From: Paenibacillus contaminans
GTDB taxonomy: Bacteria; Bacillota; Bacilli; Paenibacillales; NBRC-103111
DNA: 50,522 nucleotides
Reading direction: 5' to 3'
Assembly: GCF_003285015.1 (NCBI RefSeq)
Contig: NZ_QMFB01000049.1
Location: 780 to 51,301 of the forward strand
Both the position numbers and the translations under genes were made by a program. The notes under the pieces were generated by a model that ran no database searches, was not told the origin of the DNA, and was given only the letters and a program-made list of their open reading frames with translations. Below are positions 8,998-16,536 of the stretch, one piece after another (position 1 is the stretch's first letter; each line of letters opens with the position of its first letter).

Positions 8998-9191
8998 TCA
9001 GTCGTGCAGGACAGCAAGACAGCGGTCAGACGAAGCGATAGGCGCCGCGCTTAAAGAAAGCTGGTGCTGCAGCTCAAGACCGTGTTATGCTGTCCGAGTA
9101 AGCGAAGCGAGAATCATGCATCGTGGCGTAAACCGGAAAAGGCTCGTTTCGGATTTTTGAGCATAACTATTTTCAAGGGGGAAGCCGAATT

Positions 9192-10127
9192 ATGGGGAGC
9201 ATTACGGTACGGCAAATCGATTATGATATGTGGGGCGCTTGCGTTCAAGTGACGAACGGGACGGTCGAGCTGGTGGCGACGATCGACAAAGGGCCGCGTA
9301 TTATTCGCTACGGCTTTATTGGCGGCGCCAACATGTTTTTCGAGGACAAGAAGGATGTCATCTCAAGCTTCGGGGAAGCGTTCGAGCCGGTGGGCGGCGG
9401 CAAGTGGCATATTTACGGCGGCCATCGTTTGTGGACAAGCCCGGAATCGATTCCGCGCACGACTTATCCCGACAATGAACCGGTCGCATGGCGGGCGACG
9501 GAGCAAGGTGTCGTATTGACGCCGCCTGCTGAGCGCTGGAACCAGCTGCAGAAGGAAATCGAAATCGTGCTTGATGCCGAAAACGGCGGAGTGACGGTTC
9601 ATCATCGTGTGACCAACCAGGGACCGTGGGGAGCGGAGTTTGCGCCTTGGGCGTTATCCGTCATGGCGCCGGGCGGTACGGCGATCGTGCCGCAAGCGAC
9701 GCGCGATGCGGGCGTGCTGCCGAATCGGGCCATTTCCTTGTGGTCGTACACCAAGATGAACGACGAGCGCGTTACCTGGGGAGAGCGCTTCATCGTACTT
9801 AAGCAGAGCGACGTGCGCCATCCGTTCAAAATCGGCACGAACAACGAAGCCGGCTGGGCCGCTTATAATCTTGGCGATACGTTGTTCGTGAAGACGTTTC
9901 CTTATGAGCTCGAAGCGAAATATCCGGATAACGGCGTCAATTTTGAAATCTATACGAACGAGCATATCCTCGAGCTGGAGTCGCTTGGCGAGCTGAAGAC
10001 GGTCAAGCCGGGCGAGACGGTTTCCCACACGGAAACATGGAAGCTGTCCGGCAATTTCGAGCTGCCTGCCGTCGCCGACGAGGCGGAGATCGCCAAACGT
10101 TTAAACGCGATTCTCGGAAGTGCGTAG
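9192..10127 (+). CDS. Galactose-mutarotase-like protein (DUF4380-type)
   Basis: 311 aa, ATG preceded by AAGGGGGAAG. The sequence has the beta-rich pattern of the galactose-mutarotase-like superfamily: an N-terminal VELVATIDKGPRIIRYGFIG, IYGGHRLWTSPE near residue 75 with the His-Arg expected at the sugar site, and VTNQGPWGAEFAPWALSVM near 140. No signal peptide, so cytosolic. Its position behind galT suggests anomer interconversion or a related role in sugar use, but the canonical GalM signature is not present and enzymatic function is unproven. It is 255 bases after galT and may have its own start of transcription or be the end of the gal run. Confidence 0.7.
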   Translation: MGSITVRQIDYDMWGACVQVTNGTVELVATIDKGPRIIRYGFIGGANMFFEDKKDVISSFGEAFEPVGGGKWHIYGGHRLWTSPESIPRTTYPDNEPVAWRATEQGVVLTPPAERWNQLQKEIEIVLDAENGGVTVHHRVTNQGPWGAEFAPWALSVMAPGGTAIVPQATRDAGVLPNRAISLWSYTKMNDERVTWGERFIVLKQSDVRHPFKIGTNNEAGWAAYNLGDTLFVKTFPYELEAKYPDNGVNFEIYTNEHILELESLGELKTVKPGETVSHTETWKLSGNFELPAVADEAEIAKRLNAILGSA

Positions 10128-10267
10128 AAGATTTTTTAAGGGAAAGTCGGGGTTTTTAAAGCTTTTTGCGCGAAAATGAAAGTTTTGCCGGCTGTCCCCT
10201 TTTTCTTCAAGCAAAAGAATGGTAAGATGGTCTATAGTTTAAATTGAGATAAAGGGGGAGCGGCGCT

Positions 10268-10654
10268 TTGCTGAAGAGAATCTTGATCGGCTTGTTCCGC
10301 AGTTTCGAGACTACAGGAGATAGAGCTAAGGATCCCGCTTTAAAAACGAAATTTTACAAGCTTTCCAAAGATAGAACCTGGGAAGAAGTCGTAACCGTTT
10401 TGAAAAAAATGAACGGCTACAAAATCCTTCACGAAGTCCCGAATGTCGGTGAAATTGTCGTCGAGAAAAAGACGGTGACGGGCCGCAAGCAGGACATCAC
10501 GCTTACGATCATTCCGATCACGCCGGCCAAAACTGCGGTCGATATTTATTCCGCATCGCGCGGCTCGCTTGGGGATCTGGGCGCCAATTACCGCACCATA
10601 CTGGAAATTTACCGCACACTGGAACGAAAGCTTGCCGATCATCGCTCTACATAG
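10268..10654 (+). CDS. Small cytosolic protein, DUF1499-like
   Basis: 128 aa from a TTG start that has a good AAGGGGGAG site (10252-10260). The C-terminal half, with VDIYSASRGSLGDLGANYRT, resembles DUF1499 proteins, whose function is unknown. No membrane segment. It is a single gene between the gal cluster and a bidirectional terminator. The family assignment is from one conserved stretch and is moderately sure; no role can be inferred from neighbours. Confidence 0.65.
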   Translation: MLKRILIGLFRSFETTGDRAKDPALKTKFYKLSKDRTWEEVVTVLKKMNGYKILHEVPNVGEIVVEKKTVTGRKQDITLTIIPITPAKTAVDIYSASRGSLGDLGANYRTILEIYRTLERKLADHRST

Positions 10655-10783
10655 GTTTAGCGACTCCGATTCGAATGCAAGGATAAACGTTTGTGCCCGT
10701 AAGGGCATGGATTGCCTATGACGCAGTTTTTCAGCGCGTACGGTTTTACAGAGGAATCGAGCAATCCTTTTCGGGATTATCAT

Positions 10784-10825
10784 AAAAAAACAGCGTGGGA
10801 ACTTGCGCTCCCCCGCTGTTTTTTT
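10784..10825. terminator. Bidirectional intrinsic terminator
   Basis: A-run, ACAGCG-GGGA, loop ACTTGCGC, TCCC-CGCTGT, T-run: 17-base arms (10784-10800, 10809-10825) with one mismatch. It serves the DUF1499-like gene (+) and can serve tpx (-), which ends at 10954. Confidence 0.9.
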
Positions 10826-10953
10826 AGTTTATCAGAAAGAAGATCGTGGAAAACGTCACTATACCTACGGTATACGCCTGCGTCAAAAAGACGCCGATAG
10901 GTTTATATCCTTGTGCCGTTATGTAGGCTGACCACGAACTGGCCGAACGCCGA

Positions 10954-11472
10954 TTATACGAGTTTTTTGACCGCTTCGATCGCCGATTCGTAGTTCGGGT
11001 GGTTCGTCATTTCGCCCAGGTACTCGACGTATTGAACGGTATCGTTAGCGTCGATAACGAAAATGGAACGCATCAGCAGCTGTACTTCTTTGATCAGTAC
11101 GCCGTAAGCTTCGCCGAAATTGCGCGTTTTGTAGTCCGAAAGAGTGACGACTTTATCGATGCCTGCAGCGCCGCACCAGCGGGCTTGAGCCATTGGAAGG
11201 TCAACGCTTACGGTAAGGACGGCCACATTGTCGCCGAGATTAGCGGCTTCTTCGTTGAAACGGCGGGTTTGCGCGTCGCAAACGCCCGTGTCGAGGGAAG
11301 GAACTACGCTGATCAGTTTCACTTTGCCGGCATAGTCGGAAAGGGATACTTGGTTCATCAAATCTTTGTTCAGTTGGAAGTCCGGCGCTTTGTCGCCGAC
11401 TTTAACTTCGTTGCCTACCAGAGTAAGCGGGTTACCTTTAAGCGTTGCAACGCCTGTGCGTTCTTGTGCCAT
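10954..11472 (-). CDS. tpx: Thiol peroxidase (2-Cys peroxiredoxin)
   Basis: Reduces hydrogen peroxide and organic peroxides using thioredoxin. 172 aa starting at MAQERTGV, which has a GAGGAGG site just upstream; an in-frame upstream GTG at 11520 would add 16 residues lying in the divergent promoter and is rejected. The peroxidatic Cys is in SLDTGVCDAQTRRFNEEA (about residue 60) and the resolving Cys in ARWCGAAG (about 94), the spacing of Tpx atypical 2-Cys enzymes. Divergent from a LysR gene that may control it. Ends before a bidirectional terminator. Confidence 0.95.
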   Translation of the reverse strand: MAQERTGVATLKGNPLTLVGNEVKVGDKAPDFQLNKDLMNQVSLSDYAGKVKLISVVPSLDTGVCDAQTRRFNEEAANLGDNVAVLTVSVDLPMAQARWCGAAGIDKVVTLSDYKTRNFGEAYGVLIKEVQLLMRSIFVIDANDTVQYVEYLGEMTNHPNYESAIEAVKKLV

Positions 11473-11505
11473 GATGGGAATCCTCCTCGTATTCGATAAG
11501 AATGG

Positions 11506-11556
11506 TTGGTAATGGACCAACTCTTATTATAATATTGGTAATGGGAGTTGTCCAAT
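11506..11556. promoter_or_regulatory. tpx / LysR divergent promoters with repeated operator-like element
   Basis: Leftward: TTGGAC, 18 bases, TATAAT (about 11556 to 11526). Rightward: TTGGTA (11506-11511), 16 bases, TATAAT (11528-11533). TTGGTAATGG occurs twice as a direct repeat (11506, 11535); the second lies within the dyad ATTGG...CCAAT (11534-11555) and the first within TTGGT...ACCAA. Such dyads fit LysR-type binding sites. Confidence 0.6.
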
Positions 11557-11618
11557 GGAAGGACGCCGGGACGGCCGAATGCTCGGCCGCGATGAAGGAA
11601 TGTTCGACGGAGGGTAAG

Positions 11619-12509
11619 ATGGAGCTTCGACAATTGCAATATTTTGTAAAAGTAGCGAAAAAACAGCATGTGACGCAAGCCTCGGAAGAGCTTCACATTG
11701 CGCAGTCGGCCGTAAGCCGCCAAATCCACCAGCTTGAAGAGGAGCTCGGGGTTAATTTATTTGTGCAGAAAGGCCGGAATTTACAGCTCACGCCGGTCGG
11801 CAAGCTTTTTTTGAACAGAGTGGAGAGCATATTCAGCGATCTCGATCGCGCGGTCAGCGAGGTGCACGAATTTCTCGATCCGAACGTCGGCGTGATCCGT
11901 ATCGGTTTTCCGCATAGTCTGGGAATGAATTTGCTTCCGACGGTTGTCGCCAGCTATAAGAAAGAACGTCCGGGCGTAAAGTTCAGGCTGAAGCAAGGGA
12001 CGTTTACGAGCTTGATTCGCGACGTGATGAGCGGAGAGATCGATTTGGCGTTCATTTCGCCATTTCCTGATTCGCATGATTATGTGGCGGGAGAGCTTCT
12101 GTTAACGGAGGAGCTGTATGCCATTTTGCCAAAGCACCACCCGCTAGCAGGCGAATCGGTCATTCGGCTGGAGCAGCTGAAGGACGAGCCGTTCGTCATG
12201 TTCAGCGAAGGATTTTCCCTGCAGACGATCGTGCTGGATGCGTGCAAGAAAGCGGGCTTCGTTCCAAATTTGAGCTTTGAGGGCGAAGAAACGGACACGA
12301 TACGCGGCCTCGTCGCCGCGGGCATGGGAGTCAGTTTGCTGCCTGAAATGGCTTCCACCGGGTCGGGGCCGCTCCAGCCGGCCAGACTCCAGCTGCTTGA
12401 GCCGAGAGTAACGCGTACGATCGGCTTGATCCGGCGCAAAGGCGAGAAGCTGCCTCCGGTGGCGGAAGGGTTCCGCGCGTTTTTATTGGGCTACTTTAAA
12501 GGCGAGTAG
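11619..12509 (+). CDS. LysR-family transcriptional regulator
   Basis: 296 aa. N-terminal winged helix-turn-helix: MELRQLQYFVKVAKKQ, then ASEELHIAQSAVSRQIHQLE (residues about 19-38), followed by the LysR substrate-binding fold (IRIGFPHSLG at about 90, GLVAAGMGVSLLPE at about 235). Start chosen at 11619 because GGAGGG (11609-11614) precedes it and it gives a standard LysR N terminus; the frame is open to 11502 without reason. It resembles the CynR/YwbI/GltC-like group by the MELRQLQYF opening. Divergent from tpx, so oxidative-stress control of tpx is plausible but not shown. Confidence 0.9.
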   Translation: MELRQLQYFVKVAKKQHVTQASEELHIAQSAVSRQIHQLEEELGVNLFVQKGRNLQLTPVGKLFLNRVESIFSDLDRAVSEVHEFLDPNVGVIRIGFPHSLGMNLLPTVVASYKKERPGVKFRLKQGTFTSLIRDVMSGEIDLAFISPFPDSHDYVAGELLLTEELYAILPKHHPLAGESVIRLEQLKDEPFVMFSEGFSLQTIVLDACKKAGFVPNLSFEGEETDTIRGLVAAGMGVSLLPEMASTGSGPLQPARLQLLEPRVTRTIGLIRRKGEKLPPVAEGFRAFLLGYFKGE

Positions 12510-12539
12510 CTGCGCGGCTCAAAAAGCCGCGGAGCAGCT
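12508..12539 (+). terminator. Hairpin at the end of the LysR gene
   Basis: AGCTGC/GCAGCT outer and CGGCT/AGCCG inner arms around AAAA; it begins in the stop codon. No T-run follows, so terminator activity is uncertain. Confidence 0.45.
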
Positions 12540-12544
12540 GCCAC

Positions 12545-12970
12545 AGGTGCCGTTGTAGGGTGCTGGTTTCGTGTGCCGGGTGGAGGTGCCGAGTGGAGGT
12601 GCCAGGTGGTAGTGCCGGGTGGTGATGCCGAGTGCTGTGGGCTGAGTGTCGGTGTCGGTGTGGTACCGGGTGGTTGTCGGGTTCTGGTGTCGGATCCCGG
12701 TGCCGAGCGCCGATGTTGGGTGCCGATGCCGAGTGTCGGTGTCGAGTGCTAGGTGCCGAGGGTCAGTGTCGGTGGTGTACCGGGTGGTTGTCGGGTTCTG
12801 GTGTCGGATCCCGGTGCCGAGCGCCGATGTTGGGTGCAGATGCCGTGGTGGCAGAGTGCCGCTTTCGTGCGTCGGTGTCGTGTGTTAGGTGCCGAGTACC
12901 GGTGCCAGTGATGATGTCGGATCCCGGTGTCGTGTGCTAGGTGCCGAGTGCAGATGCCGTGTGCTATATG
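12545..12970. repeat. G-rich degenerate tandem repeat
   Basis: Made of degenerate 13- to 15-base units like GTGCCGGGTGGAG / GTGCCGAGTGGAG, with a higher-order duplication: 61 identical bases at 12663-12723 and 12777-12837, 114 bases apart, and a third partial copy near 12917. Strand-biased (G and T on plus). Frames through it give Cys/Arg/Gly-rich repeats with no family likeness and no ribosome site, so it is treated as non-coding. Nothing gene-like follows up to 13270. Confidence 0.8.
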
Positions 12971-13274
12971 CCGAATCAACCTGCGGTAGTACGCTGTATT
13001 CCCGTTCCGGCGCTGCCTCTGGCGGTAACATGCGCGTCTTACCGCGCTGAATGGGTGCTGGCTGCCCCGAAACGGGCCGGCGGAACGAAGCTCCTGCCGC
13101 CTTCTAGCTCGCCTGATACCAGGTTTCAGAGCGATTGGAAGACATCTAATTCGTAGAGAATGGCCGGCTGCTTCGATTCGCAAATCCCGTAAGCGTAATT
13201 GCTCTATCCCGATACCTTGCTGATAGAATATTGAACCAACGAGCAGGCTAATGGCTGGAGAAGCGGCGCTTACT

Positions 13275-13449
13275 GGAAAACATGCAGTTATTATCGGCTA
13301 CAAGACTAGATAAAGGCAATTAACGGGAAAAACTCCAGCAAATTTTGGGTATAAACGCTAATTTGGGTTATTTCACTGTTTTTAGCTGTAGTTTTTCCAT
13401 CAAGATTGATAAATCGTCGAAATTTCCGAAAAATAACTGTATATTTTCC
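13275..13449. mobile_element. MITE-like element with 65-bp inverted arms
   Basis: Arms of exactly equal length, 13275-13339 and 13385-13449, flank a 45-base centre. The outer 18 bases agree 16/18 (GGAAAACATGCAGTTATT against GGAAAATATACAGTTATT after reverse complement), the inner 14 agree 13/14 (GGAAAAACTCCAGC / GGAAAAACTACAGC), with looser matching between. No coding capacity. The plan is that of a non-autonomous palindromic element; no target duplication is obvious. Confidence 0.7.
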
Positions 13450-13487
13450 ATTTCGCATGTAATCGAACCGCAAGGATAAGAGCACGC

Positions 13488-13535
13488 AAAAGAACCTCCA
13501 TTTCCGCTTGTAAGCGGGATGGAGGTTCTTCTTTG
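13488..13535. terminator. Bidirectional terminator after the zinc peptidase gene
   Basis: AAGAACCTCCAT (13490-13501) pairs with ATGGAGGTTCTT (13519-13530), with CCGCTT/AAGCGG stacked inside. T-rich on the minus side (TTCTTTTG) and on the plus side (TTCTTCTTTG). It ends the minus-strand gene at 13560. Confidence 0.9.
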
Positions 13536-13559
13536 TTATATAAGCCCTTGCTTAGTCGA

Positions 13560-14246
13560 TTAGTCGTCGTTGCGGCCGGTAAAGATCATGATGTATTTCA
13601 GCAGCTCCAGCACGGAGATTAAAGCGGCTGCGACATAAGTCAATGCTGCGGCATTCAGTACTTTCGCAACGCCATTTTCTTCTTCGTTCGAAATGAAGCC
13701 TTCGGCTACCATCAGCTCGCGCGCCCGGTTGCTTGCATTAAATTCGACCGGCAGCGTAACGAGCTGGAAAAGAACGGCGGCGGAGAAAAAGATGATTCCG
13801 AATAATAACAAGAAAGGAACTTGCTGAAAGAGCAAACCTGCAATGATCAGCAAAGGCGCAACGCCTGAAGCGATGTTGACGACCGGGAACATTTTGTGGC
13901 GGGCGACAAGCATCGGATAGTGCACTTTATGCTGAATGGCATGACCGACTTCATGACAAGCGACCGAAATGGCGGAAATCGAGTTTTCGTAATAAACCGG
14001 TTCGGATAAGCGGACGACGCGGTTGATCGGATCGTAATGGTCGCTCAGCGTGCCCGGCACAGCCTCGATCGGCACATCGTACAAGCCGTTGGCGTCAAGC
14101 ATTCTGCGGGCTGCATCGTAGCCGGTCATTCCGGACATCGTCCGTTCCTGCGACCAGCGGTTAAACGTGCTTCTGACCCGGAACGACGCCCAGATCGACA
14201 AACCGAATGCGATAAAAATCAGAATGTCCATTTTGTGAAAAAACAT
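13560..14246 (-). CDS. Membrane zinc metallopeptidase, YugP family
   Basis: 228 aa. The catalytic zinc motif HEVGH is in ISVACHEVGHAIQH (residues about 95-108). Hydrophobic segments near the N terminus (ILIFIAFGLSIW), after the active site (IASGVAPLLIIAGLLF and FLLLFGIIFFSAAVLFQLVTL) and at the C terminus (AALTYVAAALISVLELL) predict an integral membrane protein; a conserved PVEFNASNRA lies between the last two. Start chosen at ATG 14246 with GGAGGGAAC upstream; an in-frame TTG at 14261 overlaps that site. Substrates of YugP proteins are unknown. It follows a MerR gene after 36 bases in the same direction and is probably co-transcribed with it. Confidence 0.9.
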   Translation of the reverse strand: MFFHKMDILIFIAFGLSIWASFRVRSTFNRWSQERTMSGMTGYDAARRMLDANGLYDVPIEAVPGTLSDHYDPINRVVRLSEPVYYENSISAISVACHEVGHAIQHKVHYPMLVARHKMFPVVNIASGVAPLLIIAGLLFQQVPFLLLFGIIFFSAAVLFQLVTLPVEFNASNRARELMVAEGFISNEEENGVAKVLNAAALTYVAAALISVLELLKYIMIFTGRNDD

Positions 14247-14282
14247 ATCAGTTCCCTCCAAAGAATCGTCTAGACGTTTCTC

Positions 14283-14714
14283 TTAAAGAAGCGGGCCCTT
14301 ATTGAGCAGAATGAGGAGAGCTTCAATCACGGCGGCGCTTTGCGGTGTAAGCATGCTGTAAAGGTGTTTAGCCTGCTTCGGCTTCATCTGTTCGATCATC
14401 GGACCGAGCTCTTTGACTTCTTTCTCGAGCTGGTGCATATGATGCTGGATAGATGTAAGCTTATCTGCCACACCTTCGTCCGGATTGATTTTATCCCAAT
14501 GCTTCAGCTTCTCCTTGATTTCCTCCAAGGTATACTTCTCTTTTTTCAATAATTCAATACGTTTCAAACGAGCGAAGGTTTCATCCGAATAGAAACGATA
14601 ATTTTTGTCCGATCTCGCTTCCGGGCCGATCAAACCAAGCTTCGTATAGTAGTCGATCGTTCTGGGGCTGACCCTCGACAATTTCGCCAATTCGCCAATA
14701 CGATACATCTTCAT
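14283..14714 (-). CDS. MerR-family transcriptional regulator
   Basis: About 143 aa. MYRIGELAKLSRVSPRTIDY gives the MerR helix-turn-helix, followed by the wing YYTKLGLIGPEARSDKNYRFY and a coiled-coil (LTSIQHHMHQLEKEVKEL). No Cys or metal site, so a metal sensor is unlikely. The start is not settled: ATG 14714, ATG 14708 or GTG 14732 are in frame, with GGGG ahead of the first two. It precedes the YugP-type peptidase gene and is divergent from the ammonium transporter. It is not GlnR: the length and the C-terminal half differ from GlnR's usual glutamine-synthetase-sensing tail as far as I can judge. Confidence 0.85.
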   Translation of the reverse strand: MKMYRIGELAKLSRVSPRTIDYYTKLGLIGPEARSDKNYRFYSDETFARLKRIELLKKEKYTLEEIKEKLKHWDKINPDEGVADKLTSIQHHMHQLEKEVKELGPMIEQMKPKQAKHLYSMLTPQSAAVIEALLILLNKGPLL

Positions 14715-14929
14715 ATCCCCATCGGAAATCACCCTTTCTAAGATTTTGGAGGAGCGTCTTCCCGCATAAACGCCGATTGCCGGAAAAGCTCTTCTTTAGG
14801 AGTAACGCCTATGTAGCCGTTATCTTTGAACGAAAAAACCGCGCCATTCTGCGAACGGCGAGCTTTAGATTCATCATACTGAATTTAAACCATACAGTCA
14901 AACGTGATAGTTTTGTGAAATTACTTATA

Positions 14930-14946
14930 TGTTATTAAAACTAACA
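14930..14946. promoter_or_regulatory. GlnR/TnrA box 1, upstream of amt
   Basis: TGTTATTAAAACTAACA fits the TGTNA-N7-TNACA consensus exactly. It is about 105 bases upstream of the predicted transcription start, a position used for activation in known cases. Confidence 0.85.
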
Positions 14947-15016
14947 CGAGTTCACGACACATTGAATTTACAAGCAAAATCTTCTCAAAAATAGGCGAAA
15001 ATCATGAAAATAATTG

Positions 15017-15050
15017 TTGTGTTATTCGTTTTATGTAATGTATAATGACA
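15017..15050 (+). promoter_or_regulatory. amt promoter overlapped by GlnR/TnrA box 2
   Basis: TTGTGT (15017-15022), 18 bases, TATAAT (15041-15046). The second box, TGTAATGTATAATGACA (15034-15050), is a perfect TGTNA-N7-TNACA site and covers the whole -10 element, so binding should block RNA polymerase. Confidence 0.85.
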
Positions 15051-15065
15051 ACATAAAATATGTTA

Positions 15066-15082
15066 TGTTATAAAACCTAACA
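15066..15082 (+). promoter_or_regulatory. GlnR/TnrA box 3, in the amt leader
   Basis: TGTTATAAAACCTAACA, again a perfect match, lies between the promoter and the AAAGGAGAGG ribosome site (15084-15092). Bound protein here could act as a roadblock, or pair with box 1 by looping. Confidence 0.82.
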
Positions 15083-15098
15083 CAAAGGAGAGGTCAGA

Positions 15099-16499
15099 AT
15101 GAAGAGGAAAGTGATAGCGTCTATTTTGGGGATGCTGCTTTTATTCCCGACACTAGCGTTCGCCGAAGACGCGACGGCTGCACAGCTGCAGGCGGCAATC
15201 AACTCGGTTTGGGTTATGGTTGCCGCAATACTTGTAATATTCATGCAAGCTGGCTTCGCCTTATTGGAGTCGGGATCTACCCGGATGAAAAACGCCGGAC
15301 ACGTTGCCGGCAAAACCATTTTGACCTTCGGTATTTGCGCAGTGGCCTTCTGGGCAGTCGGTTTCGGCTTTGCATTCGGGGACGGCAACAGCTTCATAGG
15401 CACGACGGGCTTTTTCGTAGACGGAACGATCGAGCAAGCGGAAGCGGCGTTTAGCTCGCTAGGTTTTTCCGATATTAACATCAGCATCAAGTTTATGTTC
15501 CAGCTTGCTTTTGCAGGGGTGTCGCTGGCAATTGCTTTCGGAGGCTTTGCGGAGCGCGGCAAGCTGTCGATTTATTTCATCTTCAGCATCCTGTTTACGG
15601 TTGTTATTTATCCGATCGTCGCACACTGGGTATGGGGCGGCGGCTGGCTTTCCAAAATCGGCATGCAGGATTTCGCCGGCTCGACGGTCGTGCATTTGCA
15701 AGGCGCAACGGCGGCATTGGTCGCTACTCTGCTTCTGAAACCGCGTATCGGCAAATATAATAAAGACCGCACGCCGAATTTGATTCCGGGTCATAACCAA
15801 GTGCTTTCGGTGCTCGGCGTCGTCATTCTATGGATCGGCTGGTTTGGCTTTAATCCGGGAAGTACGCTTAGCGCGATGGGAGACGGCTTCTTCGGCTACG
15901 TCGCCTTAACGACGAATCTTGCTGCAGCGGCCGGCGGCGTCGCGGCGCTAATCATCTCCTGGATGTACCTGGGTAAAGCCGACATTCCAAGTATGCTGAA
16001 CGGCGTATTGGCCGCGCTCGTGGCCATTACCGCTGCTTGCGCTTACGTCGAGCCTTGGGCGGCGGTCGTGATCGGGGCAGTCTCAGGCGTCATCACCTTT
16101 TTTACGGCTCAGTGGTTTGAACGCGGCGGCGTAGACGATCCGGTATTCGCCTTTTCCGTTCATGGTATCGCAGGGGTTTGGGGAACGCTGTCGACCGGTA
16201 TTTTCGCAACCGAGAAGCTTGCTGCACAGAACGGAGTAGGCAAAGCGGGTCTGCTGTACGGAGGCGGTTTTGAACAGCTTGGCGTTCAAGCGCTCGGCGT
16301 CTTCGGCGCATTCGTATTCGTCTTCATTATCAGCTTCGTTATTCTGGGCATTCTCAAATACACGATCGGCCTTCGCGTAACGGAGGAAGAAGAAATTGTC
16401 GGTCTCGACCTGAGCGAGCACGGCAGCTACGGCTATCCGGAGCAAATGAAAAAACTGGCCGGAGAAGGCGGAGAATCGGCACGCACGACGACTGTCTGA
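15099..16499 (+). CDS. amt: Ammonium transporter, Amt/Mep/Rh family
   Basis: 466 aa integral membrane channel for ammonium uptake at low external nitrogen. It begins with a cleavable-type signal (FPTLAFAEDA), as in other Amt proteins, then about 11 membrane helices. The two pore histidines are in VVHLQGATAALVATLLL (about residue 200) and FSVHGIAGVWGTLSTGIF (about 350); the GFALLESGSTRMKNAGHV stretch of the periplasmic vestibule is at about 48. Three GlnR/TnrA boxes precede it, so nitrogen control is very likely. No glnK (PII) gene follows; instead the next genes are a nucleotidyltransferase (gap 37) and an exonuclease. Confidence 0.96.
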   Translation: MKRKVIASILGMLLLFPTLAFAEDATAAQLQAAINSVWVMVAAILVIFMQAGFALLESGSTRMKNAGHVAGKTILTFGICAVAFWAVGFGFAFGDGNSFIGTTGFFVDGTIEQAEAAFSSLGFSDINISIKFMFQLAFAGVSLAIAFGGFAERGKLSIYFIFSILFTVVIYPIVAHWVWGGGWLSKIGMQDFAGSTVVHLQGATAALVATLLLKPRIGKYNKDRTPNLIPGHNQVLSVLGVVILWIGWFGFNPGSTLSAMGDGFFGYVALTTNLAAAAGGVAALIISWMYLGKADIPSMLNGVLAALVAITAACAYVEPWAAVVIGAVSGVITFFTAQWFERGGVDDPVFAFSVHGIAGVWGTLSTGIFATEKLAAQNGVGKAGLLYGGGFEQLGVQALGVFGAFVFVFIISFVILGILKYTIGLRVTEEEEIVGLDLSEHGSYGYPEQMKKLAGEGGESARTTTV

Positions 16500-16518
16500 T
16501 CAACGTGAACCATAAAAA

Positions 16519-16530
16519 GGGGGGGGGGGG
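16519..16530 (+). repeat. Run of 12 G in the ribosome-binding site of the nucleotidyltransferase gene
   Basis: AAAAA is followed by twelve G and then AGCTGC before the ATG at 16537. The G-run is the only Shine-Dalgarno candidate. Changes in run length would alter the spacing and strength of the site without touching the coding frame. It is also a typical place for base-calling error. Confidence 0.85.
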
Positions 16531-16536
16531 AGCTGC

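Noticed and set aside
12632..12940. Overlapping open frames through the G-rich repeat (Cys/Arg/Gly-rich, 80-140 aa)
   Set aside because: They mirror the DNA repeat in every frame, lack ribosome sites and match no family.
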